From Rhodospirillaceae bacterium SYSU D60007 (GTDB lineage: Bacteria; Pseudomonadota; Alphaproteobacteria; Reyranellales; Reyranellaceae), in assembly GCA_003574685.1 (NCBI GenBank), contig QOCQ01000003.1, positions 248,001 to 312,000 of the forward strand: a stretch of DNA of 64,000 nucleotides, given 5' to 3'. The notes below the pieces were generated by a model. It searched no databases, had not been told where the DNA came from, and saw only the letters and a list, made by a program, of their open reading frames with translations. Positions 1-11,746 of this stretch are shown piece after piece (the stretch's first letter is position 1; each line of letters starts with the position of its first letter). Position numbers and translations under genes: made by a program.

Positions 1-543
1 ATGGAACTGCGATGACAGCCACCGATCCAACCCTTTGCGATCATCGTGCTCGAAACGGCCAAGCAGCCTGCCAATTGTCCCTGTCACCTTCGCTCGCTCG
101 GTATGCCCATCCTGAACGAAGCTGACACGATCGCGCCGAAACAGGACCGGCAATTCCGGATAGAGCGAACCGCGCAGACGCCGGCCGTCGATACAATAGT
201 CGAAGGCCACGCGATAGCCCCCGACGTCGTCGCCTGCTGCAAGCCCGCGGATCTCCTCAACAGTGGCCATGGGTACGATGTAGTCTGCATCCAGCCTGAG
301 TACCCAGGGCGTAGCGATGTTGGCTTCATGAACCGCGAAGGACCACTGCCTGGCGTGACTGTCAAACGGACGAACGATGAGGCGCGTGTTGGGAAAGGTT
401 GCCACCAGTGCCTGGGTTTGGTCCTGGCTGCCGCTGTCTACCACCACCACCTCACGCGCCCAGCGCAACCGTTCAAGGTTGCGGGCGATGTTCGGTGCTT
501 CGTTGTAGGTCAGTATGACCGGCGTGATTTCGTTCAGATCCAT
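1..543 (-). CDS. Glycosyltransferase family 2, partial (C-terminus outside window)
   Basis: Read on the minus strand from ATG at 543, this frame stays open to the window edge (181 codons). The N-terminus has the GT-A signature of family 2: VILTYNEAPNIARNL at residues 9-23, VVVVDSGSQD at 32-41 and LRLDADY at 82-88, where D84-A85-D86 is the DxD-type nucleotide-sugar and metal motif. Family members transfer a sugar from a nucleotide donor to a lipid-linked or LPS-core acceptor. WaaE/KdtX-like proteins share the opening pattern, but the acceptor cannot be told here. It is divergent from the WcaJ-like gene at 913 and probably belongs to the same surface-polysaccharide cluster. The missing C-terminus limits the call. 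Confidence 0.85.
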   Translation of the reverse strand, partial: MDLNEITPVILTYNEAPNIARNLERLRWAREVVVVDSGSQDQTQALVATFPNTRLIVRPFDSHARQWSFAVHEANIATPWVLRLDADYIVPMATVEEIRGLAAGDDVGGYRVAFDYCIDGRRLRGSLYPELPVLFRRDRVSFVQDGHTERAKVTGTIGRLLGRFEHDDRKGLDRWLSSQFH

Positions 544-912
544 TGCCTTCCGGTCTGTACGGGCTTCCGAGCCAGATGAGATGCGCATGCCAGTATTGAA
601 CAGCGCGCGTCATTCCGCTCTGGATGAAGGTGATGTGTTCCACATTACTGATCAAGCGTTCACGCCAAATTAGTCCCATTTTGGATTAGATTTTACCTTC
701 CTCAGAACATTAACAAACGCATATAATATATTGAAAATGCCCAATTTCTTATCGCCGCACGTGCTGCAATTTCATGGCGAGCGCATTGACTTTGGAGGTC
801 GTTCAGCTCTATAAGGCTGCAACGACCAATCCTTGCCAAATCCCCCTTGCGGTTCCGACCGGTTTTCAGCAGCCGGTCGGCAAGAAATGTTTGTGCTCTT
901 GCGGTATGAGTA
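544..912. other. Divergent intergenic region with AT-rich promoter-like stretch
   Basis: This gap separates the family-2 glycosyltransferase from the polysaccharide cluster reading right. Positions about 665-760 are clearly richer in A/T than the surroundings and contain a perfect TATAAT at 722-727 on the plus strand. I see no good -35 hexamer at 16-18 bp. It may be the promoter of the 913 gene, with a leader of almost 190 nt. I see no tRNA and no coding frame with a recognisable product. Confidence 0.4.
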
Positions 913-2331
913 ATGGACCAGTCCAAGGCCCTGTCCGAGAAGAAACTCCTGTGGGCTGTACGGTTGCTCGATATGGCGATTCCGGCCGTCGTGGCATGGG
1001 TCGCCATCGCCGCGTGGCTTCCCGAACACTTCGACAACTTCAATAGCCAGTATTTCCTGGCAATGGCAGCCAGCGCATTGCTGGTTGGTAACCTGTTCTC
1101 CGGGCTGGACCTCTACTCCATTCGCCGCCTGTCAAATGTACCTGCCCAGGCTGGCCGCGTAGTGATCGGATGGACCGGGGTTGTCGCAGTTTTGCTGTTG
1201 GCAGCCTTCGCCGCCAAGGTTTCATCGAACTTCCCGCGCGGCTGGGCCATTCTGTGGTACTTCTGGAGCCTCGGCCTGTTCATTGCGCTGCGCTTTGCAG
1301 TGTTCGGCGTTCTCAGCCGCTGGATTGCTGCGGGCAAGCTGACCCGCGACGTGGCTGTGGTTGGAGCCGGGCCGCACGGCCGGCGCTTGGTAGAGCATCT
1401 GCGCCAGCAGGGCGATGGAAGTTGTAACATCATTGGTGTCTGGGATGAGCGCGCTTCCCGGCCGCTCGAACCCATCCACGGCGTGCGTGTTCGCGGCACT
1501 GTCGATGACCTGATCGCCTATGCCCGCCAGAGGCCGGTGGATCAGATCGTCGTCGCCCTGCCCTGGGCGGCGGAAATGCGCGTCATGAGAGTGCTGAAGA
1601 AACTCTGGGAATTGCCGGTCGACATTCGTCTCGCCCCGGACATGATCGGGTTCCGCCTGGCCCATTGCTCCTACAGCCAGCTCGGCTCCGTTCCGGTTCT
1701 GAACGTCTTTGACCGGCCGCTGTCCGAGGAAAAGCTACTGCTGAAGCGGCTTGAAGACGTCGTCCTGGCGCTGCTGATGCTTGCCGTGTTCTCGCCGGTG
1801 ATGGTGCTTACCGCCCTTGCCATCAAGCTCGACAGCAAGGGACCCGTTCTGTTTCGCCAGACGCGCTACGGCTTCAACAACCAAAAGATCCACGTCTGGA
1901 AGTTCCGTAGCATGTATGTCGAGGATTGCAGCGACGTTGCCCCCGTGCAGGCACGGGCTGACGACCCGCGGGTGACGCGAGTCGGGCGCATCATCCGGCG
2001 CACCTCGATCGACGAGTTGCCCCAGATTTTCAATGTCCTCTCCGGCGTCATGTCGGTCGTCGGTCCCCGCCCTCACCCCATCGGCACGCGGGCCGAGAAT
2101 GTCCTCTTCGAAGAGGCGGTTGCCGAATACGCCGCCCGTCATCGCGTCAAGCCGGGCCTGACCGGCTGGGCCCAGGTGAATGGCTGGCGCGGCGAAACCG
2201 ATACCATTGAGAAGATCCGCCGGCGCGTCGACCACGATTTGTACTACATCGAGAACTGGTCGCTGTTCCTCGACATCAAGATCGTGCTCATGACCGTATT
2301 TGCGGTTCTCCGTGGCAAGAACGCGTACTGA
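913..2331 (+). CDS. Exopolysaccharide polyprenyl glycosylphosphotransferase (WcaJ-like)
   Basis: 472 residues. The first ~130 residues form about four hydrophobic segments. A CoA-binding-like nucleotide fold follows (VAVVGAGPHGRRL, about 150-162). The bacterial sugar transferase domain covers about residues 270-472: a long membrane re-entrant segment, GPVLFRQTRYG, VWKFRSM, then SIDELPQ with the catalytic Asp-Glu pair, VVGPRPH, and KPGLTGWAQVNG. Proteins of this architecture move a sugar-1-phosphate, often glucose-1-P, from UDP-sugar to undecaprenyl phosphate and so start repeat-unit synthesis at the inner membrane. The next glycosyltransferase starts 6 bp after its stop, so they are probably co-transcribed. 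The sugar transferred is inferred only from the family. The Shine-Dalgarno in front of 913 is weak. Confidence 0.9.
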   Translation: MDQSKALSEKKLLWAVRLLDMAIPAVVAWVAIAAWLPEHFDNFNSQYFLAMAASALLVGNLFSGLDLYSIRRLSNVPAQAGRVVIGWTGVVAVLLLAAFAAKVSSNFPRGWAILWYFWSLGLFIALRFAVFGVLSRWIAAGKLTRDVAVVGAGPHGRRLVEHLRQQGDGSCNIIGVWDERASRPLEPIHGVRVRGTVDDLIAYARQRPVDQIVVALPWAAEMRVMRVLKKLWELPVDIRLAPDMIGFRLAHCSYSQLGSVPVLNVFDRPLSEEKLLLKRLEDVVLALLMLAVFSPVMVLTALAIKLDSKGPVLFRQTRYGFNNQKIHVWKFRSMYVEDCSDVAPVQARADDPRVTRVGRIIRRTSIDELPQIFNVLSGVMSVVGPRPHPIGTRAENVLFEEAVAEYAARHRVKPGLTGWAQVNGWRGETDTIEKIRRRVDHDLYYIENWSLFLDIKIVLMTVFAVLRGKNAY

Positions 2332-2337
2332 CAGCGG

Positions 2338-3543
2338 ATGCGCATCCTGCTGCACGACAACTCGGGCCACCCCTTCCAGGTTCAGCTAGCACGCGAACTG
2401 GCCCGGCGCGGACATACCGTCCGACACCTCTATTCCGCCGTGTTCCAGACGCCACGAGGCAGTCTGACTCGCCGCCCGGGCGATCCGGATGGATTCCAGG
2501 TCGGCCCCATCGATCCCGGGCGGCCTTTCGCAAAGTACAGCTACTGGCAGCGATTTCTACAGGAACGCCACTACGGGGGGTTGCTGAGGCGAGAGATCGA
2601 GGCCTTTCGCCCGCACGTTGCCCTGATGAGCAATACGCCCCCGGATGCCCTGCTGGCACCTCAGGGTTGGTGCCGCACACACAAGGTCGGCTTTGTATTC
2701 TGGGTGCAGGATATTTACGCCGAGGCGGTTGCGCGCATCCTGGGCAACAGGCTGGGTCCCCTCAGCGCGCCGGTCGCCTGGCACTATCGCCGCCTGGAAG
2801 GCGGCTTGCTGCGCCGCAGCGACCAGGTCGTGGCCATCACAGACGATTTCCTGCCCTTGCTGCGTGCATGGGGCGTGGCGGAAGGCCGCCTCACCACCAT
2901 CGAAAACTGGTCGCCGCTCGATGAGTTGCCGCAGCAGCCCAAGGACAATCCTTTCTCTCGCGAACATCGCCTGCACAACAAGCTGGTGCTGCTCTACTCC
3001 GGCACTATGGGCCTGAAACACAACCCCGAGCTCCTGCTGGCCCTGGCAGAAGCCTTTCGCGGCGATCCTTCAATTGCCGTTGTCGTGGTTTCAGAAGGTC
3101 TGGGGGCCTCCTGGCTGGCTGAACGCAAGAGCGAACGCGGCCTTGCCAATCTCATCCTGTTGCCGTTCCAGCCGTTTGCGCGTGTTCCCGACATGCTGGG
3201 TGCTGCTGACGTGCTGATGGCCATTCTGGAGCAGGACGCAGGGATCTATTCGGTGCCCTCGAAGGTGCTGACCAATCTATGCGCGGGGAAAGCGCAACTG
3301 GTGTCGATGCCGCTTCAGAACCTTGCGGCTCGCACGATCAGCAGGGAAAACGCAGGGCTTGTCGTGGCGCCTGGCGATACCGGCGGATTTGTCGCCGCCG
3401 CCCGCAGCCTGGTGGCGGATCGCCAGCGCCGTATGGCCCTCGGTGCGGCCGCCCGGGCCTACGCGGAGCGAGCGTTTGACATCGCGCGCATAGGCGATCG
3501 TTTTGAGGCAGTGCTGAACGCAGCCTGTCCCGCGATGACCTGA
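2338..3543 (+). CDS. Glycosyltransferase family 4 (WcaI-like)
   Basis: 401 residues with the GT-B two-lobe layout. The N-terminal lobe starts MRILLHDNSGHPFQVQLARE and contains FVFWVQDIYAEAVA (about 117-130), typical of WcaI-like colanic-acid-type transferases. The C-terminal donor lobe has LLYSGTMGLKHNPELLL near 220 and the acidic donor-site stretch VPSKVLTNLCAGKA near 305. It probably adds the second or a later sugar to the lipid-linked primer made by the upstream sugar transferase, which ends 6 bp earlier. Donor and acceptor are unknown. A 105-bp gap separates it from the epimerase gene, so a second promoter there is possible. Confidence 0.85.
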   Translation: MRILLHDNSGHPFQVQLARELARRGHTVRHLYSAVFQTPRGSLTRRPGDPDGFQVGPIDPGRPFAKYSYWQRFLQERHYGGLLRREIEAFRPHVALMSNTPPDALLAPQGWCRTHKVGFVFWVQDIYAEAVARILGNRLGPLSAPVAWHYRRLEGGLLRRSDQVVAITDDFLPLLRAWGVAEGRLTTIENWSPLDELPQQPKDNPFSREHRLHNKLVLLYSGTMGLKHNPELLLALAEAFRGDPSIAVVVVSEGLGASWLAERKSERGLANLILLPFQPFARVPDMLGAADVLMAILEQDAGIYSVPSKVLTNLCAGKAQLVSMPLQNLAARTISRENAGLVVAPGDTGGFVAAARSLVADRQRRMALGAAARAYAERAFDIARIGDRFEAVLNAACPAMT

Positions 3544-3648
3544 CGGATCACTCCGAACTGGATGAAATAGATTTGCGACATGCTCGCAAATGTATGAAAA
3601 GACTACAGCTTCATCACGCCCAGCAGGCGCTCGCGAGAAGGTTCGGGT

Positions 3649-4674
3649 ATGCACAAGGATGACCTGGTTGTGGTAACCGGTGCCGGGGGCTTCATCGGCG
3701 GCCATCTTGTCGGCTACCTGCAGCGTACGCTGGGCCATGGCCGGCTACGCGCCGTGGACTGCAAGCCGCTCGACGAATGGTACCAGATCCATCCGGGCGT
3801 CGATTGCCTCTCGCTCGATCTGAGCCTGCGCGAGAACGCGTACCGGGCAAGCCGTAGCGCACGCGTAGTGTACAATCTCGCGGCGGACATGGGAGGCATG
3901 GGCTTTATCGAAACGCACAAGGCAGAGTGCATGCTGTCAGTGCTGATCAACACCCACATGCTGCTGGCTGCCAAGGATTGCGGAGTCGAGCGGTTCTTCT
4001 TCGCATCCTCTGCGTGTGTCTACGCCGCCGACAAGCAAACCGACGCCAATGTCACGGCTCTCCAGGAGGCGGATGCCTACCCCGCCATGCCTGAAGACGG
4101 GTACGGCTGGGAAAAGCTCTTCAGCGAACGCATGTGCCGGCATTTCCGGGAGGACTACGGACTGAAGACCCGGATCGGGCGGTACCACAATGTCTACGGT
4201 CCCCATGGCACCTATGACGGCGGGCGCGAAAAGGCACCGGCGGCAATGTGCCGGAAGGTCATCGAGGCGAAGCTCTCGGGGCGCAACGAGATCGAGATCT
4301 GGGGCGACGGTGAGCAGACGCGCTCTTTCATGTATATCGATGACTGCCTCGTCGGTACCACACGCCTCGCCAGCAGCGACATCAACGAGCCGCTCAACAT
4401 CGGCAGCGACGAGCTCGTGAGCATCAACCAGCTCGTCGATATCGTGGAGAAGATTGCGGGCGTGAAGCTTGTAAGGCGCTATAATCTCGGCGCGCCCAAG
4501 GGTGTGCGCGGCCGCAACAGCGACAATACGCTCATCCAGCAGGTGCTGGGATGGGCACCCTCGGTTCGTCTGCAGGACGGCATGGAGAAGACCTACCGCT
4601 GGATTTACGACGAGATCGTCTCGGGCCGCGAGTCGCGGGCCAATCGCGCGCCGCGGCTGGCGGCGGCGGGTTGA
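3649..4674 (+). CDS. NAD-dependent epimerase, GDP-mannose 3,5-epimerase-like
   Basis: 341 residues, extended SDR family. The Rossmann motif TGAGGFIGGHL sits at about 11-21. The stretch NLAADMGGMGFIE (about 75-87) is the hallmark of GDP-mannose 3,5-epimerases. SSACVYA supplies the Ser, and YGWEKL carries the Tyr-x3-Lys pair. The protein should act on a nucleotide sugar in the cytosol, most simply the GDP-mannose made by the ManC encoded 7 bp downstream. The combination predicts GDP-galactose- or gulose-type products, but other sugar-nucleotide epimerases share most motifs. The Shine-Dalgarno (gagaagg) precedes ATG 3649. Confidence 0.82.
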   Translation: MHKDDLVVVTGAGGFIGGHLVGYLQRTLGHGRLRAVDCKPLDEWYQIHPGVDCLSLDLSLRENAYRASRSARVVYNLAADMGGMGFIETHKAECMLSVLINTHMLLAAKDCGVERFFFASSACVYAADKQTDANVTALQEADAYPAMPEDGYGWEKLFSERMCRHFREDYGLKTRIGRYHNVYGPHGTYDGGREKAPAAMCRKVIEAKLSGRNEIEIWGDGEQTRSFMYIDDCLVGTTRLASSDINEPLNIGSDELVSINQLVDIVEKIAGVKLVRRYNLGAPKGVRGRNSDNTLIQQVLGWAPSVRLQDGMEKTYRWIYDEIVSGRESRANRAPRLAAAG

Positions 4675-4681
4675 GGCAGCG

Positions 4682-6124
4682 ATGACCGGGGCTACGGCGG
4701 GCGGGCTGATCCAGCCTGTCATCCTGTCGGGAGGCTCCGGAACCAGGCTGTGGCCTCTCTCGCGCGAGGCCTGGCCCAAGCAGTTCATCCAGCTCACGGC
4801 CGACAGGTCCCTCCTCCAGCTCACAGCAATGCGAGTGGCCGACCCTGGCCGCTTTCTGCCACCCATCGTGGTGTGCAATGCCGAGCATCGGTTCCTCGTC
4901 GCCGAGCAGTTGCGCCAGATCGGCATCGAACCGGCTGCGACCGTGCTGGAGCCTGTCGCACGGAACACCGCGCCAGCCGTGGCGGCAGGGGCGCTTCTGG
5001 CTGCATCGACCCAGCCGAAGCGGCTGATCCTGGTTCTGCCGTCGGACCATGCCATCAGGCAGCCCGATGAATTTCGTGCCGCCATCGACGCAGGTGTTGC
5101 CGCTGCGGCAGGCGGCCGCCTTGTCACCTTCGGCATCAAGCCGACCTCGCCGGAAACCGGATATGGCTACATAGAGATCGGCGAGGCGATCGATGATGTC
5201 CCCGGCGTACATGCCGTGGCGCGGTTCATTGAGAAGCCAGACGCGCACCGCGCCCGCCAGTTCGTAGACAGCGGACGACACTTCTGGAATGGCGGCATCT
5301 TCCTGATGCGCGCTGATACCTGGCTCGAAGAGCTGAAGCGGTTTGAGCCGGCCATAATGAAGCATTGCGCCGCGGCCGTGGCGACCGCGAGGCGCGATCT
5401 TGATTTTACACGATTGCACGACGATGCATTCGGCCAGTCTCCCGCGAAATCGATCGACTACGCCGTCATGGAGCATACAGCCCGCGCCGCCGTCGTACCT
5501 GTCGACATGGGTTGGAGTGACGTCGGCTCGTGGGAGGCGCTGCGCCTGCAAGGTGTCGCCGATGCCAACGGCAATGTTGCGGTCGGCGATGTTCTTTCCG
5601 AGGACACGCGCGGCTGCTATATGCGCGCCGACGCCGGTGTGATGGTGGCAACGCTTGGCATCGAGGACCTCATCATCGTCGCTACGGGCGATGCGGTGCT
5701 CGTGACACACCGCGACCGCAGCCAGGACGTCAAGCGCATCGTCGAGAAGCTGAAGGCGTCCGGGCGCAGTGAATCGACGACGCACCTCAGGGTATTCCGT
5801 CCCTGGGGGTACTACGAGACAATCGGAACCGGCGATCGCCACCAGGTGAAGCATATTTCCGTGCTGCCCGGGCGCTCGCTCAGCCTGCAGAAGCATCACA
5901 AGCGTGCGGAGCACTGGGTCGTCGTGCGCGGCGTTGCGCGCGTTACACGTGGCAACGACATGTTCGAACTGTACGAAAACCAGTCCACCTATATTCCTCT
6001 GGGCACCAAGCACCGCCTCGAGAACCCGGGGACAGAGCCGCTGCACCTGATCGAAGTGCAGTCCGGAAGCTACCTGGGCGAGGACGATATCGTCCGCTTC
6101 GAAGACAACTATGGCCGCAGCTAG
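4682..6124 (+). CDS. manC: Mannose-1-phosphate guanylyltransferase / mannose-6-phosphate isomerase
   Basis: 480 residues from ATG 4682. An upstream in-frame extension would overlap the epimerase and is rejected. The guanylyltransferase half has ILSGGSGTRLWPLSR (residues 13-27), the LVLPSDH loop, GYGYIEIG, FIEKPD and WNGGIFLMR. The C-terminal ~110 residues are the type II isomerase cupin: RPWGYYETIG, SLQKHHKRAEHW with metal-binding histidines, and a final HLIEVQSGSYLGEDDI. Together they convert fructose-6-P-derived mannose-6-P towards GDP-mannose (a separate phosphomannomutase is needed and is not in the window). It is the last gene of the rightward polysaccharide unit and is convergent with the GNAT gene. 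Confidence 0.95.
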   Translation: MTGATAGGLIQPVILSGGSGTRLWPLSREAWPKQFIQLTADRSLLQLTAMRVADPGRFLPPIVVCNAEHRFLVAEQLRQIGIEPAATVLEPVARNTAPAVAAGALLAASTQPKRLILVLPSDHAIRQPDEFRAAIDAGVAAAAGGRLVTFGIKPTSPETGYGYIEIGEAIDDVPGVHAVARFIEKPDAHRARQFVDSGRHFWNGGIFLMRADTWLEELKRFEPAIMKHCAAAVATARRDLDFTRLHDDAFGQSPAKSIDYAVMEHTARAAVVPVDMGWSDVGSWEALRLQGVADANGNVAVGDVLSEDTRGCYMRADAGVMVATLGIEDLIIVATGDAVLVTHRDRSQDVKRIVEKLKASGRSESTTHLRVFRPWGYYETIGTGDRHQVKHISVLPGRSLSLQKHHKRAEHWVVVRGVARVTRGNDMFELYENQSTYIPLGTKHRLENPGTEPLHLIEVQSGSYLGEDDIVRFEDNYGRS

Positions 6125-6130
6125 CGAGGC

Positions 6131-6577
6131 TCAAAGTCTCTTTCGCAGAAGCCTGGATGTCGCCACATGCACGTATCCAAGTGCCTCATAGAAGGCATGC
6201 GCGTCCTCCCGAGCGACATGCGAGCTGAGCGAAACTGACCGCAGATTGCGGGCTTGCGCCCAGCGCTCTGCCGCCATCATCATTGCCCTGCCGACTCCAC
6301 CCTGTCGGCACCCCGAATCCACAACAAGGGCCTGGACCACAGCCTCGAGCGGCTTCTCCAGGGCAGGCCGCACAAAAAGGTGTAGCAAGGCAACGATACG
6401 GCCGTCAGATTCGCCGACAAACACGGCGTGATCCGGCGCCATGCCGATGGCTGCCAGGCGCCGGCGAATTTCGTCGCAGGGCAGGTCGTAGCCGAGCTGG
6501 CTCAGCAAGGAACGCAGGGCCGGCAAGTCGCCGTCGCGGGCTGGCCGCAGCCCAATTGCCGGAACCTTGGCCGTCAT
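6131..6577 (-). CDS. GNAT family N-acetyltransferase
   Basis: 148 residues spanning one GNAT domain. The acetyl-CoA pyrophosphate loop is visible as CRQGGVGRAMM (about 89-99), preceded by the beta-4 strand VVQALVVDSG and followed by the C-terminal EDAHAFYEALGYV, which is typical of the Tyr general-acid region. It should transfer an acetyl group from acetyl-CoA to a small amine; the substrate cannot be predicted. It faces manC across 6 bp and is divergent from the FrnE-like gene at 6644. It looks like a single-gene transcription unit. Confidence 0.85.
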   Translation of the reverse strand: MTAKVPAIGLRPARDGDLPALRSLLSQLGYDLPCDEIRRRLAAIGMAPDHAVFVGESDGRIVALLHLFVRPALEKPLEAVVQALVVDSGCRQGGVGRAMMMAAERWAQARNLRSVSLSSHVAREDAHAFYEALGYVHVATSRLLRKRL

Positions 6578-6643
6578 TTCTTCACTTCCTTTCCGCAGAT
6601 ATGACGGGGTGACAGCGCCGGCACAGAAGCGTAGCCTCGGACC

Positions 6644-7312
6644 ATGCTTGTGGACATTGTCTCCGACACCATCTGCCCATGGTGTTACATCGGCAAGCGG
6701 CGCTTCGAAAAGGCCGTCGCCGAAAGCGGTCGCAGCGACATCATGGTCGCGTGGCGGCCCTTCCAGCTCAACCCGGACATGCCGGCATCAGGCATGTCGC
6801 GTCAGGACTATTTGCGCGCCAAGTTTGGTGGTGGCGACCGGCCGCGCCAGATCTATCGGGCCATTGCCGAGAGCGGTCGGGAGGAAGGCATCGAGTTCCA
6901 GTTCGACCGCATTGAACGCACACCCAACACAGTCAACTCGCACCGGCTCATCCACTGGTCTGGCCCGAAAGGCTTCCAGGACCAGGTCGTCGATTCGCTG
7001 TTCAAGGCCTACTTCGAGGAGGGCTGTGATGTCGGCAATCTCGATGTGCTTGCGCACTGTGCGGTGCGGGCCGGCATGGATGGGGATGAGGTCCGGGCCT
7101 TTCTCGCCAGTGACGAGATCCGCAATGAAGTCGTGCAGGCCGACATGTATGCGCGCCGGCTCGGCATTCACGGCGTGCCGTGCTTTATGGTCAACCGCAA
7201 GTATGCCATCTCCGGTGCCCAGCCGCCGGCCGCGTTCATCGAGGTGTTCAGCCTCGTTGCCAGGGAAGAGCAGCAAGGGACCACCCTCAGCGAGGCGGAA
7301 CCCGTCACCTAG
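6644..7312 (+). CDS. DsbA family oxidoreductase, FrnE-like
   Basis: 222 residues without a signal peptide, so cytosolic. The CPWC active site lies at residues 11-14 (SDTICPWCYIGKRRFE), and the cis-proline loop GIHGVPCFMVN is near 177-187. The sequence between them is the alpha-helical insertion of the FrnE/2-hydroxychromene-2-carboxylate isomerase group (MSRQDYLRAKFGG). FrnE proteins are thiol-disulfide isomerases, some linked to oxidative or cadmium stress. The fold is certain; the physiological partner is not. The cytochrome c gene begins 62 bp downstream on the same strand. Confidence 0.88.
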   Translation: MLVDIVSDTICPWCYIGKRRFEKAVAESGRSDIMVAWRPFQLNPDMPASGMSRQDYLRAKFGGGDRPRQIYRAIAESGREEGIEFQFDRIERTPNTVNSHRLIHWSGPKGFQDQVVDSLFKAYFEEGCDVGNLDVLAHCAVRAGMDGDEVRAFLASDEIRNEVVQADMYARRLGIHGVPCFMVNRKYAISGAQPPAAFIEVFSLVAREEQQGTTLSEAEPVT

Positions 7313-7374
7313 CTTGAAATCGCCGCTGAGACCCTTGTATGACACAAGCGAGCTTGCATCGCCGAGGGGAAGCC

Positions 7375-7758
7375 ATGGACTTGCGTGCTGCGTGGATGAC
7401 CGGCGTTCTTGCCGCGTCGGTCGCCGTGACATCTGGTACCGCCCTCGCCCAAGACGCTGCCGAAGGGGAGAAGGTATTCCGTCGCCAGTGCTTCATCTGC
7501 CACACGGTCGATCAGGGCGGCCCCAACAAACAGGGACCGAATCTCTTCGGCATCGTCGGGCGCAAGACCGGCTCGGTGGAAGGCTTTCGTTACACCAGCG
7601 CCAACAAGAACGCGGATATCGTCTGGACGCCGGAGACGCTTGACCCTTATCTGGTCAATCCGCGCAAGGTGATCCCGGGAACCAACATGGCTTTTGCCGG
7701 CCTGCGCAATGAGGCCGACCGGAAGAACCTCATCGCCTATCTGCAGACGCTCAAGTGA
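7375..7758 (+). CDS. Periplasmic class I cytochrome c
   Basis: 127 residues from ATG 7375, chosen because gagggga sits 7 bp upstream and the protein then opens with a clean signal peptide cleaved after GTALA (about residue 25). The haem-binding CFICH lies at 39-43, and the distal Met ligand is probably in PGTNMAFAGL near 107. The pattern and size match soluble cytochrome c2/c550-type electron carriers of alphaproteobacteria. It would shuttle electrons in the periplasm between the bc1 complex and an oxidase or another acceptor. It ends 2 bp before the mfd stop codon on the other strand. Confidence 0.93.
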   Translation: MDLRAAWMTGVLAASVAVTSGTALAQDAAEGEKVFRRQCFICHTVDQGGPNKQGPNLFGIVGRKTGSVEGFRYTSANKNADIVWTPETLDPYLVNPRKVIPGTNMAFAGLRNEADRKNLIAYLQTLK

Positions 7759-7760
7759 GA

Positions 7761-11305
<3,545 letters not shown>

Positions 11306-11306
<1 letters not shown>

Positions 11307-11581
11307 CAGAAGCGCACCTTGAATGCCAGCACCATGCGCAGCACGGCCGTGTCCTTCTCCGGCGGGATCGGGGCGCGGCCGGCAGCCCAATCGAAAATGT
11401 CGTTGTCGCTCTCTTCCAGCAGGGCCTCGTACTGCTCGAGCTGGGCGGCATCGAAACTCATTACATGCGCACGTGCGAATTGCCCCAGCAGGATGTCATT
11501 CTCCTTGTTGCCGCGATGCTCGCTGCGATAAAGCAGCCGCCGGCGGCGGACATCGAGCGGATCACCTGCTGCCAGCATCAT
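11306..11581 (-). CDS. sdhE: FAD assembly factor SdhE
   Basis: 91 residues from ATG 11581, which has gggg about 9 bp upstream. A GTG at 11620 would add 13 residues. The conserved RGNKENDILLGQFA stretch is the RGxxExD signature of the SdhE/Sdh5 (former DUF339) family, followed by the LLEESDNDIFDWAAG helix typical of the fold. SdhE helps covalent flavinylation of succinate dehydrogenase and fumarate reductase flavoproteins in the cytosol. It is encoded directly before mfd with a one-base overlap and divergently from recG, an arrangement common in alphaproteobacteria. Confidence 0.93.
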
Positions 11582-11746
11582 GCCATCCCCGGCCGAATCG
11601 CCCTCCTCCCGCCCCGCCACGGATATCCCCCGGGCCGGGCTGGGATCGTGCAGGGGCTGCGGTATAAAGGACCACCGGCACCCTGTCAGCAGGCAAAAAC
11701 GCCGGTGGTTTCAACGACCTCTGACAGCTCTGCCACCTCAGCACTG

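Noticed and set aside
544-912. Small open frames between the first two genes, read on both strands.
   Set aside because: None has a recognisable product or a good Shine-Dalgarno, and they overlap the AT-rich promoter-like region.
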